A stretch of 64,000 nt of DNA from Legionellaceae bacterium (GTDB taxonomy: Bacteria; Pseudomonadota; Gammaproteobacteria; Legionellales; Legionellaceae). The notes beneath the pieces were generated by a model. That model was not told the DNA's origin and searched no databases. It saw only the letters and a list, made by a program, of their open reading frames with translations. The stretch's first letter is position 1. Each line of letters opens with the position of its first letter. Position numbers and translations under genes: made by a program. This document shows positions 12,601-18,473 of the stretch, piece after piece. The stretch covers positions 88,610 through 152,609 of the forward strand of contig JAFIFT010000018.1 of assembly GCA_020831865.1 (NCBI GenBank), in the 5' to 3' direction.

Positions 12601-14972
12601 ACGCACGGGAAGGAATTAAGGCGAAGCGGGAAGGGAATACCGTTACCTCCTATTTGCAGGTCGGCGGGCATATGGTGGCAGATATCCGTCTGGATGAAGC
12701 TTCTAATCGCCAGGAACTGGATGTCTATGCCGGATTCACCCCCCAAGGCAGTGCGCAAAGCTCCTTCCGCTTCAAGCCGCTTGACCACAAAAAAACGGGC
12801 TTGCAGAAGGACATCTGGTCCATGGGATCACGGCTTGCCGGCACGCATACACAGGATTTTTTAAGTGAGCAGCCGTATCGGAGAGCGCTAAAACAGGATG
12901 CTACGAGTCAGGCTACGGCATTGCCGGCGGATAATTTTGGCGCCTACACCGTACAAAATGGTGACAGCCTGCGTGCGATAGCCCTGTCGGTCTATGGCGA
13001 TGCCGGCTTATGGTATTTGATTGCCGATGCCAATGGGTTACGTGATGCGGATACCAAAGCGGGTCAGGCCAGCGGCGAGGCGGAGGATCCTGGCCAGATT
13101 AGCCAATTACAAACAGGTATGCGCCTGACGATACCAGCCGCCGCCAGTGATCAGCATTTTAATCATAGTACGCATAAAGTCTACCATCCAGAAAAATTGC
13201 TCGGTGATACCAGCGCCACCACACCGGTACCACCGCCTCCGCCTCCCGTCCAGCAACACCATGCCTGGTGGAAGACGATCCTGGTGGGCGTGATTGCGGT
13301 GGTCGCCACGATAGCCACTGCCGGTGTCATCGGGATCGCCATGGGGGTGAGCAGCAGTCTGTTCGCGGCCAGCGCTCAGTTATTGAGCGGTACTGCTGGG
13401 CTTTCTGCCAGTCTGGGAGGAGGGTTTGCCGCTGGTTTTGTCGGTTCGTTGGCCAGTCAGGGCGTGGCGATGGCCTGTGGCATGCAGGACGATATCAGTA
13501 TGCCAAGTGCTTTGCTGAGAGGGCTGGCGACAGCGGCTTCCGCGGGAGTACTCAACGGTTTGCAGGGCAGCGCTGTGGAAAAAATGGGCGCGCCTTATTT
13601 TAATGTTCGCAGTGCCGCCCAAGCCATGAGCAACGACACGCTTAGCCAATTGGCAAATATGGGCATGAACCGCCAGCAGCATTTCAATTGGGGCGAGTGG
13701 ATGAGCGCCGGGGCGGCAGGCGGTGTACTGGCCAGTGAGACACTGCGCTATGGCTATCAGTGTATCAATTCTCTTGATCCCAGCAGCGGTATTGTCGCCA
13801 ACGAACTGCAAGCTCTGGCTGGCTCAGGCCTGCATTCCCTGGCCACGGGCCAACATTTTGATGCCCTGGATGTGCTCGAACAAAGTTTCGGCTCCTCGCT
13901 GTTGTCGGCCTATGCCAACAACCTGCAAGCGAGCGCTAGCGAGCCATGGGAAGGCGAGAGCCCGCAAGTTACCGCGGTTCCGCAGCAGCGCGAGCAGGAT
14001 GAAGAAGGTCTTCGGTTAAATAGCCGCGACCGTACTCGGCTTGCCGGTGAGATCAGCAGAGTCGACCAGCATCCGCTGGTGATGCTGGACGACGGGAGCG
14101 ACCCGAATATCAAGCATGTGTTGATTGTCTTTGATGGCACGAATAATGATCGCGAGCAAATGGAAGACCGCACCAATCCTGCCTTGTTATATGATCTGTT
14201 TGATGATAAAAAGGGGGCCAGTTTGTATATCAAAGGGGTCGGCACCGATCCGGAAACCTACGCCCTGGGCGGCGGTCTGGGCATGGGCGCCAGTGCGCGT
14301 GTCCATGATATGTATAGTAGTGTGGTAGATAAAATTAACCAGATCACCAACGATAATCCTGCTGCCAAAGTGATTGTATCAGTGACCGCGTTTAGCCGCG
14401 GTGCTGCCGAGGCGCGTCATTTTGTCAATATGCTGGTGGAGCGGGGTATCCCGGATACTTCTTCTGAGATCAATGGTGCCTATACCCGTTCTCTTGCGAT
14501 GCCGCGCATTGGCAGTATGGTGTTATACGATACGGTAGCATCGCTTGGTTTGCCGGGCAGCGACCTGCCGCTGGGCTTCAAAATGGCCATTCCGCCGCAG
14601 GTGGAAAATGTGCTGCATATTACCGCCCTGGATGAATGGCGGAAATTTTTTCCGCTGCATAGTCTGCTCATTCCCGGCCAGGCCCCCGACCCGCGTATTA
14701 TTGAAGTGGCGTTGCCGGGGGCGCATTCAGATATTGGCGGTGGCTACCCCAATGCCTATTCGCGCATTGCGCTGAATATGGGCTATCGCTATCTGCAAAG
14801 GCTGGGGATACCCTTAAAGTCCCTTGATAGTTTAGCGATACAGATACCAGCACTGGACGACCCCAGTCTGCACCTGCACGACTCACGCTACTGGTCGGAC
14901 AGTTTACGGCAGGGCTGGCAGCAGCTCTTGCAGGTGCCGGATAAGCGCACGGTTTATACCAAATACCAATAA
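3633..14972 (+). CDS. Giant Rhs/YD-repeat toxin with LysM and C-terminal DUF2235 (Tle1-like) lipase domain
   Basis: 3779 residues, one uninterrupted frame with an AGGAAG ribosome site. The N-terminus resembles other large Rhs proteins (GEGLGLRGSS, then YINAANGNLLLRQ). Residues of about 100-3050 are YD repeats (xxYDxxGxL), which fold as a hollow beta-shell in known Rhs/Tc proteins. A LysM-like domain lies at about 3104-3170 (YTVQNGDSL, peptidoglycan-binding family), then a Pro-rich linker near 3195 and a hydrophobic Gly/Ala-rich segment at about 3207-3310. The last 285 residues match DUF2235: VLIVFDGTNND near 3495, nucleophile elbow FSRGA with Ser3588, YDTVASLG with Asp3633, and AHSDIGGGY with His3698, a full Ser-Asp-His set as in Tle1 phospholipases. 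I see no PAAR domain, no signal peptide and no canonical Rhs-core DPxGR cleavage motif. Two likely immunity genes follow. Phospholipase activity is inferred. Confidence 0.9.
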   Translation: MSQIFTGEGLGLRGSSLDALGGYGPRGDAVLGQAQQLVYINAANGNLLLRQKDGFLVDHNLSQSLWHSYNAQAGASGSWMLNVTTALSGLSGTMNSVGSTIQRRDEAGHTSTYRYDLQTGAYLADDGSSNRLFFDGSYWHYQRGASKVECLYDEEGYLQKKVNQDGLTVYYRYQNGQLVDILDSSQQSIHLAWQDGRLVDIRASSQGKTVYHLRYSYDALGRLYEVNQDQDTDKQYTIHYEYAGSSDYISDVRQSDGTHLHIDYDEQGRVKRTQDGEGRSTSYTYLAGKTMVRDANDALWVYYYDAQNQLTGVDSPDGLPIRYYYDAHHLTRITQGDYIWRLEYNAQGDCTKIIDEKGQTTEREYDAQHRVLRETCYQDFDANHQAIHSVTTHYIYDSKGHLRFQVAANGVVVEYRYDSEGNQISKSCYLVGRFDMEGCDKAHSPALSVLESWAEKQHKQDIDRSEYEYDARGQLRQERRVRWSVAADGQMTEQWLSSNYIYDAAGRLIEKSSPCGEGRSCTTYFYDHLGRLIRTIDNQNHVQTIDYDDANRCRITSDANGLKTIELYDRSGLRLSCHRLDIEQDYGTTQYRYDRAGRLQQKRDPQGGLQSWFYDSNGRKIAEVSPSGHVTEYHYDAYNNLLQTRSCSQRLTKLSWQDTLPDYASIKPEAAAEDRLAYRRYNRYHQLQYVIDASGAVVEYQYDARGNLLCQKAYAQRLSGEASLWNLAELPPASSIGDRYSRYFYDAENRLQATVDAEGYATEYRYDHRGLRMATRRYAQKINTGTDWPQIKPAENLQDIVSFSLYDTAGLKVADIDGAGYLTEYRYDARGNVREKIAYARVLSGVWDEHSTLTDIRPELQSNDHWYRSLYNDLNQLQETRSWNGLYTQYHYDSAGQLIQQTAIDSRDAACREQQKRYNSLGQLIASLDERGAELLRQAQGAAAIEAIWQQHATHYRYDLNGNLICKSNALQQKLFYYYDEENRLTFSVDSEGAVRQYQYNVFNQVAVETHYAGLVKAGRDYTLEELQTLLAGLSDVEQDAVLQYHYNALGQVIETRHGSQSRASVFNAFGELSEVRVRQDAWHDTTTRYLYDKRGLQRSRIEDVEGWHLDWRKDYDAFGRLQVDYDAQYQEHNRYAYDKQGNVTKIINSLQGIKGFKYDAFSRQIAEKSFGSAADSVRYDYDDASLCLTTTHLGGAVVTTRFSAFGDRLCIVDANGNRTEFSYDAKGQLIQVQQPDQSTVTHDYDALGQLLWTLDAAGHKTSYCFDANGHMLRKTVDPEGLCLSTTYVYDGLGRQLQVTDPRGIVTSYDYNAEGLLSRMVLDPDGLRQVWEYTYDAAGHKILEHLQQPQGDDRLTQYHYDALGRLSDTIIDPHGLALKTSYAYDAQGNLRMVTDARGNSSHYRFDVNNRCRFRIDATGAVTEHRYSQSGNCIETIHYRNRLTAIADDLSSLSKAIEPDDTQDQHCFYEYNAQNKVILSFDAMGYATRYSYDNNGNVTCRVQYADAYTLAELRQPLKPLPSDTRNARIIHYTWDALNRLHYTVDGLGHVSENHYDRAGNIVCKRVYANPLMPGNIDRISEESVSRSLQADRLRDQFVHYHYDAANRLQYEVNAEGFVTEQRYDAAGQCIARIRYGLPIAADAQNITAVLQTAPQDRTIRYVFDAAGHMRFCINAEGAVLERQFDAAGNVLSEIAHARPVQLSAYTLAAVEQALGQTDADDRVTSYQYDNANRLEHKTNAAGQQEHYLYDANGNVTAKTNTGQHQWTYTYDAQNRMLSETSPRVAVSRWEKERWVSEQRCITTRFDYDSFGNRVKIIKDDGGSHQTEEFVFDRLNRQSKSIVRDVAVDASGKQSASGRCERRQTVFSEYRYDAFGQRIAERDRAGNWRFQVFDRIGNLRYSVDAHRQVSAYEYDGFGNVTQQTRYSTAVTLPPAEESLTVENLVLSGSPSDRVTRFAYNRLNQLAEKSSAEVRYYDATSGEANMGRACTRYRYNAFGDIMLQQQQRSENVWLNTRFYYDRNGVQTAMLNAEHYLAEYQYNLFGELIAQKEYAHRVLSADESHYVAAASSPADRHVCFSYDALGQMRSKTLKNLQWQEVQHDRLQQQQGDVSTYYTYDALGNLTSTTDALGQSSYRYYDALGNLIGKAGPASSGRHAAISYAYDAQAHQVLETQWANGAASADVQAMRLNQASANDRRLQSFYDSSGRLIEQREASGSAVYYSYDANGNCTRSWRWVTDVGGVAHLQDKRYQYDAEGRQTHCRTLERDGKWIEERVCYNAFGEVIEKNTNGQYRVTWEYDVLGRVWRTNSAGFYQIFVYDQCDNLTALLQSTNDFYEGTQERGIDLSGAEFATALRFTEPPYDRMLQRISNHYDRLGHLILQVRERVDAVDSSKAQGLREARQSQVLDRWGNILEHSDALGHTIQYRYNSLDQMIEKILPEVQAMDDKGKRYLTSPRSQYSYDALGRCIAMTDAAGNTVMKRYDAYDQIIEEQDALGHRRHRAYDLFGNMVQSYEGAHQHETFYAYDRNNQLTRITNAKKEQQVFVNDELGRRLSQENVSSNKNLVDKLSMDYDNRGNLLRKKDARGFVTAYRYDAAGHLLAMTDANQRTQSWQYDQQGRKCIYKDLQGVETKYTYNTNGLLLSETSTRGKNQRYHYNADGSLRNFDDRALGISQHFSYDDAGNLLRKESSQERGNKIGWLLETDVYAYDALGRLRSVERRQPDNTLAAGKSSPLFSIHYDYDALNNIRHMHTEVDYYQRGAIGKNYYFTYDANNRMLINKGVLQGNNIIINSHQGSAMHYHPDGSIADASTYQNGHLHTWLYSYDKLGRTQEVAKYLDGHSEKPLRLQYLEYDLMGHVISETLFDANGQKSQVNASVYQQGQLQRQDHYALLFGGLTRSSYVDYSRYDNVGNLMSYTLRVLPRGEKLGFNTVHTLRYQSYASYQQSEDIATTTYSNGQQTTGQSTKSYDVNGALEKVVDQNGQHNIAYLNDAREGIKAKREGNTVTSYLQVGGHMVADIRLDEASNRQELDVYAGFTPQGSAQSSFRFKPLDHKKTGLQKDIWSMGSRLAGTHTQDFLSEQPYRRALKQDATSQATALPADNFGAYTVQNGDSLRAIALSVYGDAGLWYLIADANGLRDADTKAGQASGEAEDPGQISQLQTGMRLTIPAAASDQHFNHSTHKVYHPEKLLGDTSATTPVPPPPPPVQQHHAWWKTILVGVIAVVATIATAGVIGIAMGVSSSLFAASAQLLSGTAGLSASLGGGFAAGFVGSLASQGVAMACGMQDDISMPSALLRGLATAASAGVLNGLQGSAVEKMGAPYFNVRSAAQAMSNDTLSQLANMGMNRQQHFNWGEWMSAGAAGGVLASETLRYGYQCINSLDPSSGIVANELQALAGSGLHSLATGQHFDALDVLEQSFGSSLLSAYANNLQASASEPWEGESPQVTAVPQQREQDEEGLRLNSRDRTRLAGEISRVDQHPLVMLDDGSDPNIKHVLIVFDGTNNDREQMEDRTNPALLYDLFDDKKGASLYIKGVGTDPETYALGGGLGMGASARVHDMYSSVVDKINQITNDNPAAKVIVSVTAFSRGAAEARHFVNMLVERGIPDTSSEINGAYTRSLAMPRIGSMVLYDTVASLGLPGSDLPLGFKMAIPPQVENVLHITALDEWRKFFPLHSLLIPGQAPDPRIIEVALPGAHSDIGGGYPNAYSRIALNMGYRYLQRLGIPLKSLDSLAIQIPALDDPSLHLHDSRYWSDSLRQGWQQLLQVPDKRTVYTKYQ
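3960..12780 (+). repeat. YD-repeat coding region (degenerate tandem repeats)
   Basis: Within the Rhs gene, units of roughly 60-65 bases recur, each with a variant of TATGATGCGCTGGGG (Tyr-Asp-Ala-Leu-Gly). Exact short blocks such as GATGCGCTGGGGC appear many times. The units have drifted apart in sequence, so this is an old protein repeat and not a recent tandem array, but it gives many sites for recombination within the gene. Confidence 0.85.
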
Positions 14973-14990
14973 TACAAAAGGAGAAATGCA

Positions 14991-15437
14991 ATGTCTTTAT
15001 TTTGGCGCAGCCTCTGTCTGGTTTTGCTTTTTATCACGGCTGAGGCTGCGGTAGCTCGCTCGCTTAGCAAAATTGACTATACCATTGATTCCCATAATAT
15101 TTGTAAAAATACTGTAGACGATTTTCATATCAAACTGGATGGCAAAGATCCTATGCGAGGAACAGCACATGGACTGGGTTATGGGGGAAGTAGAAGTTAT
15201 ACCATGCCGATGTTCTTGCCGGATAGCGCCCAGGTTTCCTGGCGCTCCGCCGATGGGCAGGCGCATCTGGTCGAAATTCCCGTGCATTCGCAGATTCGGC
15301 TGCGGGAGATTTGGGGTAGTAAATTTAAAATCAGCTTTGAGGTCTGCGATGCCGAGCTCAAGGTGTATCTGGATAAGAAGATTGGAGAATTTAAATATAA
15401 GCGTCGGGAAATCTGGCCTCAGGCGGCCAAGGCTTGA
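14991..15437 (+). CDS. Secreted 148-residue protein, putative immunity protein (copy 1)
   Basis: 148 residues with a clear signal peptide: hydrophobic core at about residues 4-19 and a likely cleavage site after AVA or ARS near 22-24. The mature part has Cys38 and Cys119, which could form a disulfide in the periplasm. It starts 18 bases after the Rhs stop, behind an AAGGAGAAATGCA ribosome site, so it is in the same operon. Position, size, export signal and a near-identical neighbour all fit an immunity protein that protects the periplasm against a lipase toxin, as the Tli proteins do for Tle1. No family was recognised from sequence, so the function is inferred from context. Confidence 0.75.
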   Translation: MSLFWRSLCLVLLFITAEAAVARSLSKIDYTIDSHNICKNTVDDFHIKLDGKDPMRGTAHGLGYGGSRSYTMPMFLPDSAQVSWRSADGQAHLVEIPVHSQIRLREIWGSKFKISFEVCDAELKVYLDKKIGEFKYKRREIWPQAAKA

Positions 15438-15551
15438 ACTTTGTGCTGGCAGCGGCACTCCCTGCGGCCCCTATCCGTCTGCTAGCCGCTGCCCTTACTG
15501 TGGTCAGACCGGGCGGCTGTATTAAATAGCGCTCATAAAAGGAGAAATGCA

Positions 15552-15998
15552 ATGTCTTTATTTTGGCGCAGCCTCTGTCTGGCTTTGCTTTTTATAACGG
15601 CTGAGGCGGCGGTAGCTCGCTCGCTTAGTAAAATTGACTATACCATTGCAAGCCATAATATTTGTAAAAACAGGGTGGAAGATTTTCATATCAAACTGGA
15701 TGGCAAAGATCCCATGCGCGGAAGTCCAGGTCGCATTGGCTATCTAGGGGGGAGCAGTTATACCATGCCAATGTTCTTGCCGGATACGGCGCAGGTTTCC
15801 TGGCGCTCCGCCGATGGGCAGGCGCATCTGGCCGAAATTCCCGTGCATTCGCAGATTCGGCTGCGCGAGATTTGGGGCAGTAAATTCAAAATCAGCTTTG
15901 AGGTCTGTGATGCCAAGCTCAAGGTGTATCTCGATAAGAAGATTGCACAATTTGAATATAAACGCCGGGAAATCTGGCCTCAGAGGGCCAAGGCCTGA
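15552..15998 (+). CDS. Secreted 148-residue protein, putative immunity protein (copy 2)
   Basis: A tandem copy of the gene 114 bases upstream: by hand count 129 of 148 residues are identical (87%), and the ribosome site and first 40 bases are almost the same in DNA. Eight of the 19 differences fall between residues 58 and 68, the rest are scattered. Signal peptide, Cys38 and Cys119 are kept. A terminator hairpin overlaps its stop codon. The concentrated change in one loop suggests that the copies differ in what they bind. The function is inferred, as for copy 1. Confidence 0.75.
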   Translation: MSLFWRSLCLALLFITAEAAVARSLSKIDYTIASHNICKNRVEDFHIKLDGKDPMRGSPGRIGYLGGSSYTMPMFLPDTAQVSWRSADGQAHLAEIPVHSQIRLREIWGSKFKISFEVCDAKLKVYLDKKIAQFEYKRREIWPQRAKA

Positions 15999-16005
15999 GG
16001 TTTTT
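15978..16005 (+). terminator. Rho-independent terminator closing the Ig/Rhs/immunity unit
   Basis: CCTCA (15978-15982) pairs with TGAGG (15996-16000) with an inner GGCC/GGCC pairing, followed directly by five T residues. The stem includes the stop codon of immunity copy 2. The corresponding place after copy 1 lacks both the full stem and the T run, so read-through into copy 2 is expected. Confidence 0.65.
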
Positions 16006-16070
16006 GTGTTTGCACTGCCAGCCAGGGCGTCTGGCGTTTCGTGATGTTGGCGGCAGGGGAACGAGCGGCA

Positions 16071-17051
16071 TCATAAATACTGCCTGAGAAAGGCCGGAAT
16101 TCTTTTCGGTAACCAATAGACGGGATGACTGCGGTTGGAGTCGGAAGCGGTGATAAATCCTACGTGTCCGCCATGCTCACTTAATTCCAGCAGGGTATGG
16201 GCCGACAGTTCTTCTTTTTGGGGAAGCACCTGTGGGGTCATGAAGGGATCGTCCAATGCATGAATGATTAATGTTGGTATGGAAATTTGACTGAGGTAGG
16301 GTCTTGAACTGGCTTTGCGATAATAATCCTCGGCGTTGGCAAAGCCATGCAGTGGCGCTGTGATATTATCATCAAAGTCGCGCAGGGTTTTTAACGACAA
16401 CAGCGTACGTTGCGACAGGGGGATGCAGGATTGGATCAGCGGCAGCTTCCGCATGAAAACCGGACGCAAACTGCGCAATAAATAGGCTTGATACAGGCGT
16501 GAGAAGCCTCTATTGAGTTGCTCGACGACCCTGTCTAACTGAAAGGGTACCGACACGGCAATGGCCGCTTGAATGGCGGGATGGTTTCTGCGTTCGCCCA
16601 GCCATTTCAGTAAGACATTGCCCCCCAGAGAGACACCGATCACCGCTTTGGCCGTTGCGGGTTCGCGCTGGTTGAGCCGTTCCATAACATAATGCAAATC
16701 ATCCGTATCGCCGGAATGATAGACTCGGGGTAAGCGATTTGGCTCCTCACTGGCGCCGCGAAAATGCATCAATACGCCCCGATAGCCTGCCTGGTTGAGA
16801 GCGCTCAGGAGTCCTGCGACATAGCAGGAACGCACACTACCGCCCAAACCGTGTAGCAATACGATTAAGGGGCTGTCCGGTGGCAGGCCATTGACAGACC
16901 ATGCCAGATCAATAAAATCCCCATCCGGCAGTTCAATACGCTCACGGCGGTCAATGGGCGCTTTTACACGATGGGTTAAGCTGGGGTATAAGGTTTGCGC
17001 ATGGCAATTGTTCAGCCACCACAAGGGTTTAAAGTTACTATCAATAATCAT
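16071..17051 (-). CDS. yheT: YheT-type alpha/beta hydrolase
   Basis: 326 residues from the ATG at 17049-17051, which has a GGAG 10 bases upstream; the frame is open a little further to 17108, but that extension is not YheT-like. The start MIIDSNFKPLWWLNNCHAQT matches YheT/COG0429 proteins, which begin with a Pro-x-Trp-x-x-x-x-HxQT segment. It has the oxyanion region LLHGLGGS, the nucleophile elbow GVSLGGN, an Asp in HALDDPF, and a late His in SEHGGHVGF, so the triad is complete. The family's physiological substrate is not settled; an esterase acting in the cytoplasm is the usual call. Confidence 0.85.
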   Translation of the reverse strand: MIIDSNFKPLWWLNNCHAQTLYPSLTHRVKAPIDRRERIELPDGDFIDLAWSVNGLPPDSPLIVLLHGLGGSVRSCYVAGLLSALNQAGYRGVLMHFRGASEEPNRLPRVYHSGDTDDLHYVMERLNQREPATAKAVIGVSLGGNVLLKWLGERRNHPAIQAAIAVSVPFQLDRVVEQLNRGFSRLYQAYLLRSLRPVFMRKLPLIQSCIPLSQRTLLSLKTLRDFDDNITAPLHGFANAEDYYRKASSRPYLSQISIPTLIIHALDDPFMTPQVLPQKEELSAHTLLELSEHGGHVGFITASDSNRSHPVYWLPKRIPAFLRQYL

Positions 17052-17351
17052 CAGCAATATGCTCCATCCATGAGAGCCATGATGCGGGATGACAGTGAAT
17101 GTTGCCATCGATGCTCAGAATAATATTATAGCGGAGTGGCGCTCATTATGCGATGTTTTGTGGCCACAAGGGCAATGGCCTCCTCGGGTGGCGACAGCCG
17201 CTAATTGGCAGCTTTGGTATCCTTTGCTACGCAAAGCAGGCCATTGTACGGTATACTATTCGCAGGGCGTGGCATGGCAACAGAGCCGCGCAAATGCCTG
17301 CCGGAAGCACTCCTGCGAGCAGCCTCCTATATCATCACACAGGAACGCACT

Positions 17352-17846
17352 ATGACACAGACTGAGACAGCCGTACTCAAAAAATACTGGCCCTTGTTGG
17401 TCCTTTTTCTTGTTGCCTTTTTAGCCGCCTTTGCTCTGAGCTATTCCAATGGTTACTCCATGGTCTCGCTGATGCATTATTTTATGGGCATTTTTTTTCT
17501 GATACTGGCGACATTAAAACTCTTTCATCCGCAGCAATTTGCCGATGGTTTTTCAAGGTATGATCTTCTGGCGCAAAAAACACGAAAGTATGCCTATCTT
17601 TATCCATTGTTGGAGCTGGGGCTGGCTCTGGCGTATTTATCCTTTGTGATGCCATGGCTGACCTATTGGTGCACGCTTATCCTGATGTCGTTTGGGGCTA
17701 TGGGGGTGTATCGGGGAGTGAGAGCGGGACTGAATATCAATTGCCCCTGTATGGGCTCGGTATTGAATGTCCCCTTATCCACCGTGAGCCTGTTTGAAAA
17801 TATTCTTATGGCGACGATGGCTGCTATGATGCTAATCCAGTCCTGA
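17352..17846 (+). CDS. MauE/DoxX-like redox-associated membrane protein
   Basis: 164 residues from the ATG at 17352, preceded by AGGAA; a longer frame from 17205 exists but has no membrane or signal logic. Four membrane helices are visible (about 14-32, 39-57, 82-103, 108-127), with a final one at about 143-160. A CPCMG motif near residue 134 faces a helix end, as in MauE-type proteins, which help disulfide formation or deliver reducing power in the periplasm. The actual partner is unknown; none is encoded next to it. DoxX is an alternative label for the same fold. Confidence 0.65.
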   Translation: MTQTETAVLKKYWPLLVLFLVAFLAAFALSYSNGYSMVSLMHYFMGIFFLILATLKLFHPQQFADGFSRYDLLAQKTRKYAYLYPLLELGLALAYLSFVMPWLTYWCTLILMSFGAMGVYRGVRAGLNINCPCMGSVLNVPLSTVSLFENILMATMAAMMLIQS

Positions 17847-18473
17847 GGGGTGCTGGCAGGGGGATGAGGGGATTGCTGTGCTATGGATGAACGTTACCCC
17901 TTGTTCCATCAGTTCTTTTTTGATGTGCCTAAAATGCGCTGCATCCAGAGGGCGGGTCGCATCTTCAATGAGCCAGCAGCGAAATCCTTCCTGCAGGGCA
18001 TCTTTAATGCTGAAATACACACAAAAATCTGCCGCAAGCCCGCAGAAATACAGATCGCGGGCCCCCTTCTCTCGCAGGTAACCGGCAAGGCCGGTACTTT
18101 TTTGACGGCCATTATCGTAAAAACCGCTGTAACTGTCGGTTTGCGGATCGGTGGCCTTGCGGAAAATAGTTTCTATACCGGTGCTGTCTAACTCGGAATG
18201 TAATGCCGCGCCGAAGGTGCCTTGTATGCAGTGATCCGGCCACAGGATCTGTGTCAGGCCATGCAGCTTAATCGTGTCATAGGGATGATGACCGGGATGA
18301 CTGGAGGCAAAGCTTTGGTGCTGAGGCGCATGCCAGTCTTGGGTCGCTACCCGCAGATCAAAGTAGCGTTGGATACGGTTAATCACGGGAATAATCACAT
18401 CACCTTCAGCAACGGCTAATGCCCCTCCAGGCATAAAATCATTTTGCATATCAATGATGATTAACGTTTTCAT
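17832..18473 (-). CDS. pncA: PncA, nicotinamidase
   Basis: 213 residues. PncA hydrolyses nicotinamide to nicotinate and ammonia in NAD salvage. The sequence opens TLIIIDMQNDF, with the catalytic Asp in IIDMQND, has the metal-binding DWHAPQH stretch and the later ATDPQTDSYSGF motif, and the nucleophile Cys in CGLAADFCV. The length is usual for the family (about 210). Its ATG overlaps the pncB stop (ATGA), so the two are translated from one message: PncB uses the nicotinate that PncA makes. It overlaps the convergent MauE-like gene by 15 bases. Confidence 0.95.
   Translation of the reverse strand: MKTLIIIDMQNDFMPGGALAVAEGDVIIPVINRIQRYFDLRVATQDWHAPQHQSFASSHPGHHPYDTIKLHGLTQILWPDHCIQGTFGAALHSELDSTGIETIFRKATDPQTDSYSGFYDNGRQKSTGLAGYLREKGARDLYFCGLAADFCVYFSIKDALQEGFRCWLIEDATRPLDAAHFRHIKKELMEQGVTFIHSTAIPSSPCQHPSGLD

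Noticed and set aside
3960..12780. CRISPR array or recent tandem repeat in the 9-kb repetitive stretch
   Set aside because: The repeats are coding, drifted, and in frame with the YD motif; there are no constant repeats with unique spacers.
17089..17355. An 88-residue gene on the plus strand before the MauE-like gene
   Set aside because: No ribosome site, no family resemblance, Trp/Arg/Cys-heavy composition like a chance frame.
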